Of a stretch of DNA of 64,000 nt, positions 1-9,522 are shown one piece after another. Position 1 is the stretch's first letter. Each line of letters opens with the position of its first letter. A program made the translations under genes and the position numbers. Source of the stretch: Mycolicibacterium frederiksbergense (GTDB lineage Bacteria > Actinomycetota > Actinomycetes > Mycobacteriales > Mycobacteriaceae); contig NZ_JARXVE010000007.1 in NCBI RefSeq assembly GCF_029893345.1, positions 1 through 64,000 of the forward strand. The letters run 5' to 3'. The notes under the pieces were generated by a model. The model had not been told where the DNA came from. It was given only the letters and a program-made list of their open reading frames with translations, and did not search any database.

Positions 1-136
1 AAAAACAACCACACCCCTAAACGGGAAAAAGAGGCGCGGTCAAAAAAACAACAAACTTAAAACCACCAAACACACTATTGAGTTCTCAAACAACAGGCCT
101 TACAATTTTGTCGCCCTGTTTTGGGGCAACCCCGCC
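1..136 (-). promoter_or_regulatory. rRNA operon leader region
   Basis: Reading on the minus strand, this is the transcribed leader between the last rrn promoter and the 16S gene, which should start at or just beyond base 1. It is unusually AT/T-rich for the window and contains the 12-bp palindrome TTGAGTTCTCAA at 78-89, inside the GTTTGAGAACTCAATAGTG segment typical of mycobacterial rrn leaders. The antitermination boxes and RNase III stems expected there were not assigned base by base. The 16S rRNA itself is not in the window. Confidence 0.75.
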
Positions 137-166
137 AGCTTAATCTGAATCTCGCTGGCAAGTCAA
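137..166 (-). promoter_or_regulatory. rrn promoter, proximal (third of three)
   Basis: On the minus strand TTGACT (161-166) and TAAGCT (137-142) are separated by 18 bp and followed by a GGCGGGGTTGCC block. This is the promoter closest to the rRNA genes. It repeats the sequence design of the middle promoter exactly 76 bp upstream, including the TAAGCTGGCG context. Confidence 0.75.
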
Positions 167-212
167 GGCGCTTCGTTCCGGTTTATCTCATCCGATCCTA
201 GGCAACCTCGCC

Positions 213-242
213 AGCTTAGTACCATCTCGGCTAGCTTGTCAA
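213..242 (-). promoter_or_regulatory. rrn promoter, middle (second of three)
   Basis: Minus-strand TTGACA (237-242), 18-bp spacer, TAAGCT (213-218), followed by GGCGAGGTTGCC. The -35 is a perfect consensus. Lies 76 bp upstream of the proximal promoter and 76 bp downstream of the distal one. Confidence 0.75.
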
Positions 243-288
243 GTCGCTTTGGTCCGGGCTGTTCTCTCCGCTCCGCGGCGACTTCAAA

Positions 289-318
289 AGATTAGCCCGA
301 GCCGGCTTCAAAGGTCAA
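289..318 (-). promoter_or_regulatory. rrn promoter, distal (first of three)
   Basis: Minus-strand TTGACC (313-318), 18-bp spacer, TAATCT (289-294). It begins about 50 bp after the murA stop codon, which fits the known mycobacterial rrnA arrangement in which the rRNA operon follows murA. Weaker -35 than the other two but the same spacer length. Confidence 0.6.
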
Positions 319-368
319 ATCCGCTGGTCACCGACTTCGAGGCTGGTAGACCGGCTCGAACGTGCTGC

Positions 369-1625
369 CTACGAGCCTACTCGTTCGATCTCGGCTCCGA
401 GGCTCAACAGATTCTCGACGAACAACGGGTACCCGCGATCGATGTGAAAGACGTCGTGGACCTCGGTCTCTCCGTCGGCGACCAAGCCGGCGAGCACCAG
501 GCCGGCACCGGCGCGGATGTCCGAAGACCACACCGGCGCACTCGACAGCTGCGGGATTCCCCGCACCACCGCATGGTGTCCGTCCGTGCGTGCGTCAGCA
601 CCGAGCCGGATCATCTCCTCGACAAACCGGAATCGCGCTTCGAACACGTTCTCGGTGATCATCGAGGTTCCATCGGCTACCGCCGCCAGCCCGATAGCCA
701 TCGGCTGCAGGTCGGTCGGAAAACCCGGGAATGGCAGCGTCGCCACGTTGACCGCCTTGGGGCGCTCGTACTGAACCACCCGGAAGCCGTTGTCGTTCTG
801 GGTCACCGTCGCGCCGGCATCGTGCAACTTGTGCAGCACCAGCTGCAGATGCTGCGGGTCCACTCCGGTCACCGAGATGTCGCCGCGGGTCATCGCCGCC
901 GCTATCCCCCACGTCGCCGCCACAATCCGGTCGCCGATCACCCGGTGTTCTGTCGGATACAGCCGATCGACACCGGTGATCGTCAGTGTGGACGTCCCCG
1001 CACCGCTGACCTTGGCGCCCATCTGGTTGAGCATCGCGCAGATGTCGACGATGTCGGGCTCGCGCGCCGCGTTGTGGATGGTGGTGACACCTTCGGCCAG
1101 TACCGCGGCCATCAGGATGTTCTCGGTGGCACCCACCGACGGGAACTCCAACTGGATCTCGGCCCCACGCAGATGATCGGCTTCGGCCACCACACAGCCG
1201 TGCTCGATATTGCAGGTCGCCCCGAGTTGGCGGAGCCCGGCCTGGTGCATATCCAGCGGCCGGGATCCGATCGCATCACCCCCCGGCAGGGCAACCTTGG
1301 CCTTCTTGCACCGCCCGACCAGTGGACCCAGCACGCACACCGATGCGCGGAACTGCCGGACCGCTGCGAAATCGGCGTCGTACTTGGGTTCGTCAGGCGA
1401 GGTGATCCGCACCGTGTCGCCATCTAGTTCGACGGTGGCTCCCAATCCCCGAAGCACCTCGGCCATCAACGGCACATCGAGGATGTCCGGGCAGTTGGTG
1501 ATCGTGCTGGTGCCCTCAGCCAGTAGTGCAGCCGCCATCAGCTTCAGCACACTGTTCTTTGCGCCGCCGACAGCAACTTCGCCTGATAACCGGTTACCGC
1601 CGGTCACCACGAAACGCTCGCTCAC
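369..1625 (-). CDS. murA: UDP-N-acetylglucosamine 1-carboxyvinyltransferase MurA
   Basis: Transfers enolpyruvate from PEP to UDP-GlcNAc, the first committed cytoplasmic step of peptidoglycan synthesis. The 418-residue protein is full length for the family: the N-terminus GGAKNSVLKL (about 20-29) carries the substrate-binding Lys-Asn pair. In the flexible catalytic loop (about 111-121) the sequence is VALPGGDAIG, so residue 117 is Asp where fosfomycin-sensitive enzymes have Cys; this is the known mycobacterial state and predicts intrinsic fosfomycin resistance. The gene reads toward the rRNA operon promoters and is divergent from the cobalamin adenosyltransferase gene with 96 bp between starts. 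Confidence 0.97.
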   Translation of the reverse strand: MSERFVVTGGNRLSGEVAVGGAKNSVLKLMAAALLAEGTSTITNCPDILDVPLMAEVLRGLGATVELDGDTVRITSPDEPKYDADFAAVRQFRASVCVLGPLVGRCKKAKVALPGGDAIGSRPLDMHQAGLRQLGATCNIEHGCVVAEADHLRGAEIQLEFPSVGATENILMAAVLAEGVTTIHNAAREPDIVDICAMLNQMGAKVSGAGTSTLTITGVDRLYPTEHRVIGDRIVAATWGIAAAMTRGDISVTGVDPQHLQLVLHKLHDAGATVTQNDNGFRVVQYERPKAVNVATLPFPGFPTDLQPMAIGLAAVADGTSMITENVFEARFRFVEEMIRLGADARTDGHHAVVRGIPQLSSAPVWSSDIRAGAGLVLAGLVADGETEVHDVFHIDRGYPLFVENLLSLGAEIERVGS

Positions 1626-1721
1626 GCCGGTTAGTTTAAACAGGCGGCCAATGAGATTCCGCTCGCTGAGCAGATTCCGGCCGGCCCTGCTGGGTTACCA
1701 AATGCCCGGTACCGTGCAGCC

Positions 1722-2300
1722 ATGGCAGTTCATCTCACCCGCATCTATACCCGCACCGGCGATGACGGCACGACCGGGCTGAGCGATTTCAGCAGGGTTT
1801 CGAAAGACGATTCGCGGTTGGCGGCCTACGCCGATTGTGATGAAGCCAACGCGGCCATCGGCGTCGCGGTCGCGCTGGGCAATCCCAGCCAGCAAATCCT
1901 TACGGTGTTGCGCCAGATTCAAAACGACCTGTTCGACGCCGGCGCCGACCTGTCGACACCGGTGGTGGAGAACCCCAAGTATCCACCGCTGCGAATCTCC
2001 CAGGCCTACATCGACCGGCTGGAGAAGTGGTGCGACGAGTTCAACGAGGCCCTGCCTGCACTGAACTCCTTCATCCTGCCCGGCGGTAGTCCGTTGTCGG
2101 CACTGCTGCATGTCGCGCGCACCGTGGCGCGCCGTGCCGAGAGGTCGGCCTGGATTGCGGTGCGCGAGCATGGCGAAGCGGTCAGTGTGTTGCCGGCGAA
2201 GTACCTCAACCGGCTGTCGGATCTGCTGTTCATCCTGTCCCGGGTCGCGAACCCAGAAGGAGACGTCCTGTGGAAGCCGGGCGGCGGAGCCGAGAAGTAA
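1722..2300 (+). CDS. PduO-type cob(I)alamin adenosyltransferase
   Basis: Adenosylates cob(I)alamin with ATP to make coenzyme B12 for mutases and other B12 enzymes. The 192-residue protein has the PduO N-terminal ATP-binding motif TRTGDDGTTGL (about 10-20), the central D-E-A-N helix (DCDEANAAIG) and the C-terminal ARTVARRAER and LNRLSDLLFILSR segments that build the trimer active site. Homologue of M. tuberculosis Rv1314c, which occupies the same place beside murA. It converges on the DUF2550 gene with a 29-bp gap that contains a duplicated copy of that gene's last codons. Confidence 0.93.
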   Translation: MAVHLTRIYTRTGDDGTTGLSDFSRVSKDDSRLAAYADCDEANAAIGVAVALGNPSQQILTVLRQIQNDLFDAGADLSTPVVENPKYPPLRISQAYIDRLEKWCDEFNEALPALNSFILPGGSPLSALLHVARTVARRAERSAWIAVREHGEAVSVLPAKYLNRLSDLLFILSRVANPEGDVLWKPGGGAEK

Positions 2301-2329
2301 TCAGTAGTTACGCCGCCGGGCCCGCGGCC

Positions 2330-2776
2330 CTAGTAATTCCGCCGCCGGGCCCGCGGCGATGGCCGCGACTCCAGCCACGATGTAAATGCCGTCAAGGCGC
2401 CCCGGTCCAGGGCGATCTCGTAGCCCTGCCGGCGTTCGGGACTGGTATCGCGTAGCTCCAGAATCACGATCTCATCGGTCATGATGTCGAACTCGTCGCC
2501 TCGCGGACCGCGGCGGGACACCACTTCCAGGCCCCGTCGACTCAATCGGCGATCCGGCCACCACCGGATGCTGGAAAGCCGGTAGAAGGCGGCCTCGCCA
2601 CCGCGGTAGCGCATGACGCCGTGGCGCCAGCCTTGTCCGCCCACCGCGGGAATGTCGCGCAGGATGGCAGCCGTTCCACCAACCTGACGCAACTTCCACA
2701 GCCGGTAACTCAGCGCAATGACCGCCAGTGCCAGAACGCAGATGAGCGCGACCATGCCGATCATGGGCGCGCTCAT
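2330..2776 (-). CDS. DUF2550 membrane protein (Rv1312-like)
   Basis: A 148-residue protein with one N-terminal membrane segment (about residues 5-24) followed by a basic cytoplasmic domain rich in Arg and Trp. Function unknown; the family is restricted to actinobacteria and constantly follows atpC, as here, with only 18 bp between atpC's stop and this start. It may therefore be co-transcribed with the ATP synthase, but nothing in the sequence shows a role in it. The C-terminal codons sit in a GC-rich block partly duplicated just downstream. Confidence 0.85.
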   Translation of the reverse strand: MSAPMIGMVALICVLALAVIALSYRLWKLRQVGGTAAILRDIPAVGGQGWRHGVMRYRGGEAAFYRLSSIRWWPDRRLSRRGLEVVSRRGPRGDEFDIMTDEIVILELRDTSPERRQGYEIALDRGALTAFTSWLESRPSPRARRRNY

Positions 2777-2794
2777 CTGTCGTCAGTTCTATCG

Positions 2795-3160
2795 CTAGTC
2801 GATCTGGCCGAGGGCGCGCAGCCGCGCCCGGCCCCAAGCTGCAGTCCGCTCGTCGTCGGACTCCGCATCCTGCTTGGCCGAATCGCCGTCGATCTCGGAT
2901 TCGAACTCAGCGTTCTCCACCAGGATCCGGACGGTCTCCTCGGTTACCGACAAAAAGCCGCCGTCGACGGCGATCCGCAGATCATCGTCACCCTCGCGCT
3001 CGACCCGAACCATCGCGTCATCGACCAGCTGCGCCACCAACGGAATGTGCCGCGGCAGGATGCCGATCTCACCGGCAGTGGTCCGTGTGAAGACGAACGT
3101 AGCTGCGCCGGACCAGAGCTCGCGCTCGACGGCGACGATCTCGACGTTCAAATCAGCCAT
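2795..3160 (-). CDS. atpC: ATP synthase epsilon subunit
   Basis: Central-stalk subunit of F1 that couples rotation and regulates hydrolysis. The 121-residue protein has the N-terminal beta-sandwich signature (GEIGILPRHIPLVAQL, about 37-52). As in other mycobacteria the C-terminal helical domain is short, so it is smaller than the 130-140 residues of E. coli epsilon. Last of the atp subunit genes; 27 bp separate it from atpD. Confidence 0.96.
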   Translation of the reverse strand: MADLNVEIVAVERELWSGAATFVFTRTTAGEIGILPRHIPLVAQLVDDAMVRVEREGDDDLRIAVDGGFLSVTEETVRILVENAEFESEIDGDSAKQDAESDDERTAAWGRARLRALGQID

Positions 3161-3187
3161 GTCACACCACCTCTCGGGCTAGGGCAC

Positions 3188-4615
<1,428 letters not shown>

Positions 4616-4656
4616 TCTCTCTTCGCTTTCCTACGAGGCTTTCGTCTTTGGTCCGG

Positions 4657-5577
4657 CTAGCGCGCGTCGGCCAACGCGTTCGCGCCGCCCACGATCTCGC
4701 TGATTTCCTGGGTGATCTGCGCCTGACGTTCGCGGTTCGCCGCGAGCGTGAGTGCCTTGATCAGATCGTCGGCGTTGTCGGTGGCCGACTTCATGGCGCG
4801 CCGGCGCGAAGCCGACTCCGAGGCCGCCGCCTCCAGCAGCGCCGCGTACACGCGGGTGGCGATGTAGCGCGGCAGCAGCGCATCGAACAGGGTTTCGGCG
4901 CTCGGCTCGAACGAATACAGCGTGTGCGGACCGGTCGGCTCACCGACGTACTCGACGACCAACGGCGCGATCTGATGAGCAACCGCGGCCTGCGAGAGCA
5001 TGGACCGGAACTCGGTAGAGACGATATGGAGTTCGTCCACCCCGAGAATCCCGTCCGCGCCGGCGTCATCTCCGTCGTCGTCAGCGCCGGACATGAACGT
5101 CGTCACCAGGGTGTCGGCGATCTCCTTGGCGTTCTCGTAGGTGGGCCGCTCAGAGAACCCGGTCCACGACTCGGTCACCGTCCGCTGCCGGAAGCTGTAG
5201 TAGCCCAAGGCTTTCCGGCCGACGACGTAGAGCACCGGGTTCTTGCCCTGTTCCCGCAGCAGCGAGAACAGTTCTTCGGCCCGGCGCAGCACATTGGCGT
5301 TGTAACCGCCGCAGAGACCGCGGTCCGAGGACACCACCAGCACACCGGCTCGCTTGGGGTTCTCCCGCTGAACGAGCAGCGGGTGATCCAGCGCGCTGGC
5401 ACCGGCCAGCTCGGTGAGCATGTTGGTGATTTCGGTGGAGTAGGGCCGGGCCGCGTCGACCCGGGCCTGCGCCTTGGCGATCCGCGACGTGGCAATCAGC
5501 TCCTGGGCCTTCGTGATCTTCTTGATCGACGAAGCGGAGCGGATACGCCCGCGTAGCTCGCGAAGTGTGGCTGCCAT
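4657..5577 (-). CDS. atpG: ATP synthase gamma subunit
   Basis: Rotor shaft of F1. The 306-residue protein has the paired N- and C-terminal coiled-coil helices (RIRSASSIKKITKAQE at 11-26 and RRRAMKSATDNADDLI near 260). Residues about 164-176 (GADDDGDDAGADG) form the acidic loop insertion known only in mycobacterial gamma, which is implicated in suppressing ATP hydrolysis. Ten bp downstream of atpA and 41 bp before atpD. Confidence 0.97.
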   Translation of the reverse strand: MAATLRELRGRIRSASSIKKITKAQELIATSRIAKAQARVDAARPYSTEITNMLTELAGASALDHPLLVQRENPKRAGVLVVSSDRGLCGGYNANVLRRAEELFSLLREQGKNPVLYVVGRKALGYYSFRQRTVTESWTGFSERPTYENAKEIADTLVTTFMSGADDDGDDAGADGILGVDELHIVSTEFRSMLSQAAVAHQIAPLVVEYVGEPTGPHTLYSFEPSAETLFDALLPRYIATRVYAALLEAAASESASRRRAMKSATDNADDLIKALTLAANRERQAQITQEISEIVGGANALADAR

Positions 5578-5587
5578 TAGTAGTTAC

Positions 5588-7237
5588 CTAGGCCTTCTTG
5601 GGAGCCGGCTTGCGGACCTTGACCGATTCCTTCTCCAGGTCCTCGGGGTCGAGTGCGTCGGCATCGGCCTCCTTCACAACCACGGAGCTGCCGTCGGTGG
5701 CGGCGAAGCCCTTCTTGAACTCGTTGATGACCGAGACCAGCTTCTCCTCGTTCTCTTCGGAGAGCTTCTTGGTCTCCTTGATGCCCTTGAGGATGTCGTT
5801 GTGGCTGGCCTTCACGTGCTCCAGCAGTTCGGCGGAGAAGCGCGAGACGTCTTCGGCCGGAACCGAATCCAGGTGGCCCTGGGTACCCAGGAAGATCTCG
5901 ATGACCTGATCCTCGACCGCCAGCGGGCTGTACTGGGCCTGCTTGAGCAGCTCAACCAGGCGCACACCGCGGTCCAGCTGGGCCTTGGAGGCCGCGTCCA
6001 GGTCCGAGGCGAAGGCCGCGAAGGCCTCCAGCTCGCGGTACTGCGACAGATCCAGACGCAGCGAGCCTGCGACCTCTTTCATCGCCTTGATCTGCGCGGC
6101 GCCACCGACACGGGACACCGACACACCGACGTTCACGGCCGGGCGCACACCCTGGTTGAACAGGTCGGACTCCAGGAAGCACTGGCCGTCGGTGATGGAG
6201 ATGACGTTGGTCGGGATGTAGGCCGAGATGTCGTTGGCCTTGGTCTCGATGATCGGCAGGCCCGTCATCGAACCACCGCCCAGTTCGTCGGAGAGCTTCG
6301 CGCAACGCTCCAGCAGGCGGGAGTGCAGGTAGAACACGTCACCCGGGTACGCCTCGCGGCCCGGCGGGCGGCGCAGCAGCAGCGAGATGGCGCGGTAGGC
6401 CTCAGCCTGCTTGGTCAGGTCGTCGAACACGATCAGCACGTGCTTGCCGTCGTACATCCAGTGCTGGCCGATGGCGGAGCCGGTGTAGGGCGCCAGCCAC
6501 TTGAAGCCGGCCGGATCCGAGGCGGGGGCCGCGACGATGGTGGTGTACTCCATGGCGCCGCCCTCTTCCAGCGCGCGCTTCACGCTGGCGATGGTGGTGC
6601 CCTTCTGGCCGACGGCGACGTACACGCAGCGCACCTGCTGCTTCGGGTCGCCGGTCAGCCAGGCCTCGCGCTGGTTGAGGATGGTGTCGACGCAGACCGC
6701 GGTCTTGCCGGTCTTACGGTCACCGATGATCAGCTGGCGCTGGCCACGGCCGATCGGGGTCATGGCGTCGATGGCCTTGATACCGGTCTGCAGCGGCTCG
6801 GACACGCCCTGGCGCTGCACCACCGAAGGGGCCTGCAGCTCCAGCGCACGCCGGGTCTCGGCGGCGATGTCGCCCTGGCCGTCGATCGGCTGACCGAGCG
6901 GGTTGACGACGCGTCCGAGGAACGCGTCGCCGACCGGCACCGAGAGCACCTCGCCGGTGCGCTTGACCTGCTGGCCCTCTTCGATCTTCTCGAACTCACC
7001 CAGGATGACGGCGCCGACGCTGTGCTCGTCGAGGTTCAGCGCCACACCCAGGACACCACCCGGGAACTCGAGGAGCTCCTGGGTCATCACCGAGGGCAGG
7101 CCCTCGACGTGAGCGATGCCGTCACCGGCGTCTACGACGGTGCCGATCTCTTCGCGCTCGGTGTCGGCGGAAAACGAGGATACGTAATCCTCGATGGCAC
7201 CTTCGATATCAGCAGCCGAGATTGTCAACTCTGCCAT
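5588..7237 (-). CDS. atpA: ATP synthase alpha subunit
   Basis: Non-catalytic nucleotide-binding subunit of F1. Walker A GDRKTGKT is at 172-179. At 549 residues it carries the mycobacteria-specific C-terminal extension (after about 510; VVVKEADADALDPEDLEKE then a Lys/Pro tail), known to block reverse ATP hydrolysis. An 80-bp gap, long for this operon, separates it from the upstream atpH; that gap opens with a repeat element shared with the cysD-cysNC junction. Confidence 0.98.
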   Translation of the reverse strand: MAELTISAADIEGAIEDYVSSFSADTEREEIGTVVDAGDGIAHVEGLPSVMTQELLEFPGGVLGVALNLDEHSVGAVILGEFEKIEEGQQVKRTGEVLSVPVGDAFLGRVVNPLGQPIDGQGDIAAETRRALELQAPSVVQRQGVSEPLQTGIKAIDAMTPIGRGQRQLIIGDRKTGKTAVCVDTILNQREAWLTGDPKQQVRCVYVAVGQKGTTIASVKRALEEGGAMEYTTIVAAPASDPAGFKWLAPYTGSAIGQHWMYDGKHVLIVFDDLTKQAEAYRAISLLLRRPPGREAYPGDVFYLHSRLLERCAKLSDELGGGSMTGLPIIETKANDISAYIPTNVISITDGQCFLESDLFNQGVRPAVNVGVSVSRVGGAAQIKAMKEVAGSLRLDLSQYRELEAFAAFASDLDAASKAQLDRGVRLVELLKQAQYSPLAVEDQVIEIFLGTQGHLDSVPAEDVSRFSAELLEHVKASHNDILKGIKETKKLSEENEEKLVSVINEFKKGFAATDGSSVVVKEADADALDPEDLEKESVKVRKPAPKKA

Positions 7238-7317
7238 GGTTTTTCGTCTTCCTACCTTGTTCTTGGGGTCATTCGGGGGTCGGGGCCGGACTTGTCGCTT
7301 CCTCGCGCAAGCGCTCG

Positions 7318-8655
7318 TCAGTCCGGCAGCTGGGTCGCAGCGGCGGCTAGACGGGACGAGATCGATCCGTCGATCACTTCGTCGCCGACGGTGATCGACA
7401 GACCACCGAGCAGTTCCGGGTCGACGTGCAGTTGCACCGACACCGGATGTCCGTAGATACGGGTGAGCACCTCGGAAAGCCGGGTCCGCTGGGCCTCGGT
7501 GAGGTCGGCGGCCGCGGTCACGTGAGCGACAACCTCGCCGCGCCGGGCCACCGCGAGCTCGGCCAGGTCGATGACGGCCTCGTCGGCGCGCTCACCACGC
7601 AGCAGGCTCACGGTCTGGGTCAGCAGCGCCGCTGCGGTCCCGTTCACACCGGTGTTTCGGGCAAGCACCTTGTCCAGCAAGGCAACTCGGCCGTCGGCCG
7701 GGGCGGTGTAGTCACTCAGCAGGGCCGAGAGCCGCGGCTCGGCGTCGAGAACGCGGCCGAACCGGAACAGCTGGTCCTCCACCTCGTCGACCTCACCGGC
7801 GACCTCTGCGCGCTTGAGCAGCGCCAGCCGGGCGGTGTGCTCGATGGCGTCGACCAGGTTGGACTCGGTCGACCAACGCTGCGACACGGCGGTCCGCAGC
7901 ACATCCATGGCGGTGTCGCCGACCTTGCCGGACAGCAGGCGCTCGACCAGCTGCACCTTGGAGGCGGCGTTATCGGTGGGCTCGGCCAGATGCTTGGCGA
8001 GCACCGACTCCGACAGCAGCAGCTTGGCCACCGAGGCCAGCTCGTCGGAGAGTGTGGTCAGCCCGTTCGCGTCGAGACCCGCGGCCACCGAGTCGAACTT
8101 GCCGACCACAACGGCCAGCGACTCACGACTGGCGGCGCGCAGCTTGGCCGTTGCGGCGGTGTCGATCACCGCGGCCGACGGAGCCATCTGGTCCAGCTCG
8201 GCCAAGAACCGGTCGACGGTGGCCGCCTGGGCGGCCGGGTCGGCGACGTGTGCCCGCACCAGCGCGTCGGCCTTGGCGACCGACTCGGATCCCAGACCGG
8301 TCCGCAGCTGGCGGATGAGCTGCTGGCGCATCAGCTGCACCTGCTGGGCACCCTGGGCCTTGATCCGCTCGGCCTCCGTGCCGGCCTGCTCAGCCAGCTG
8401 AGCGGTGATCCGCTCGGAGTCCTGGGTGGCCTCGTCGGTCACCTTGGCCGATTCGGCCTTGGCGTCGGCGAGTGCGTTGGCGTGCATCTCATCGGCATCG
8501 GCGAGCTTCTTGGCCGCATCGGCGCTCTCGGCGAGCGCAACCCGCACGGCATCCTGTTGCTTCTTCATCAGGTTCCGCACCGGCGGCACCACCCACTTGA
8601 AGATGACGTATGCGATGACGGCAAAGCCGATCAGCTGCCCGATAAATATCGACAT
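7318..8655 (-). CDS. atpH: ATP synthase fused b-delta subunit
   Basis: Actinobacterial fusion of a second b-type stator subunit (membrane helix at about 3-22, then a long Ala/Glu/Arg coiled coil to about 165) with the delta subunit (roughly 250-445, ending in the conserved GGLSITVGDEVIDGSI). The 445-residue length is exactly what the mycobacterial fusion shows. It forms the peripheral stalk with AtpF and connects Fo to F1. Its start immediately follows the atpF stop. Confidence 0.97.
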   Translation of the reverse strand: MSIFIGQLIGFAVIAYVIFKWVVPPVRNLMKKQQDAVRVALAESADAAKKLADADEMHANALADAKAESAKVTDEATQDSERITAQLAEQAGTEAERIKAQGAQQVQLMRQQLIRQLRTGLGSESVAKADALVRAHVADPAAQAATVDRFLAELDQMAPSAAVIDTAATAKLRAASRESLAVVVGKFDSVAAGLDANGLTTLSDELASVAKLLLSESVLAKHLAEPTDNAASKVQLVERLLSGKVGDTAMDVLRTAVSQRWSTESNLVDAIEHTARLALLKRAEVAGEVDEVEDQLFRFGRVLDAEPRLSALLSDYTAPADGRVALLDKVLARNTGVNGTAAALLTQTVSLLRGERADEAVIDLAELAVARRGEVVAHVTAAADLTEAQRTRLSEVLTRIYGHPVSVQLHVDPELLGGLSITVGDEVIDGSISSRLAAAATQLPD

Positions 8656-9171
8656 CTACTGCGTCCCACCTGATTTCACGTCGACGCCCAAAATTCGGCC
8701 GGCCAGGGTCTGCGCGAGTCCGTCCACCGACGACTCAAGACCCGACCGAACCTGTGCACTCTGGGCAGCGAGCTGCTCGTCGGCCTGGCTGACCTTCTGC
8801 GCGACCTCGGTGCCAGCCTCGGCACGCTTGGCCTCGACCACCTCGCGGCCCGCGGCGCGGGCCTCGTCGCGGATGGCCGACGCCTGGGTACGCGCCCCGG
8901 CCATCGCCTCGTCGTAGTCGGCCTGCGCCGCGGCCACCTGCTCGGCCGACTTCCGGTTGTTTGCGGCGGTCTTGGCGAGCATCGCTTCCCGCTCCGCCAA
9001 CACCTTGCCGACCGGCGGCACAACCCACTTCGCAATCACACCGAGCACGATCAAGAAGATGATCAGCACGGCGAAGAAGGTGCCGTTGGGGACCAGGAAG
9101 TTGCTCTGGCCCCCACCGCCTTCCCCTGCTGCCTGGCTGGCAGCCAGGATCGTTGCGCTCAGTTCACTCAT
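8656..9171 (-). CDS. atpF: ATP synthase b subunit
   Basis: Stator subunit of Fo. 171 residues with one membrane helix (about 29-49), then a long charged coiled coil (KVLAEREAMLAKTAANNRK onward). Pairs with the b domain of AtpH in the mycobacterial heterodimeric stalk. Nine bp follow atpE; the next gene starts with no gap. Confidence 0.96.
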   Translation of the reverse strand: MSELSATILAASQAAGEGGGGQSNFLVPNGTFFAVLIIFLIVLGVIAKWVVPPVGKVLAEREAMLAKTAANNRKSAEQVAAAQADYDEAMAGARTQASAIRDEARAAGREVVEAKRAEAGTEVAQKVSQADEQLAAQSAQVRSGLESSVDGLAQTLAGRILGVDVKSGGTQ

Positions 9172-9180
9172 GCTGATGGA

Positions 9181-9441
9181 CTACTGCAGGCCCGGGGTGG
9201 CGAACACGAACAGCGCCATGAAGGCCAGGTTGATGAAGTACGCGGCCTCCACCAGACCAACGGTGATGAAGAACGGGGTGAACAACCGGCCCTGGGCTTC
9301 GGGCTGCCGGGCGATGCCGGAGATCAGCGCGTTACCCGCGATGCCGTCGCCGATGCCGGCGCCGATAGCACCGCCACCCATGATCAAACCGCCACCAATC
9401 AGAGCGCCGGCCGTGATGAGGGCGTTGGGATCGAGTTCCAT
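9181..9441 (-). CDS. atpE: ATP synthase c subunit (bedaquiline target)
   Basis: Proteolipid of the Fo rotor ring. 86 residues forming a hairpin of two membrane helices joined by the ARQPE polar loop (44-48). The proton-carrying Glu is at 65. Positions equivalent to the M. tuberculosis bedaquiline sites (D28, L59, E61, A63, I66; offset +4 here) are D32, L63, E65, A67 and I70, all in the drug-sensitive form. Confidence 0.98.
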   Translation of the reverse strand: MELDPNALITAGALIGGGLIMGGGAIGAGIGDGIAGNALISGIARQPEAQGRLFTPFFITVGLVEAAYFINLAFMALFVFATPGLQ

Positions 9442-9522
9442 TCCTTTTATCCTCCTTGATAACTGGTGGCTGTGCCGCCAGAGGTTCGTGTCGTGCGGTT
9501 GTAGGGGTCTAGCTGGTCATGC

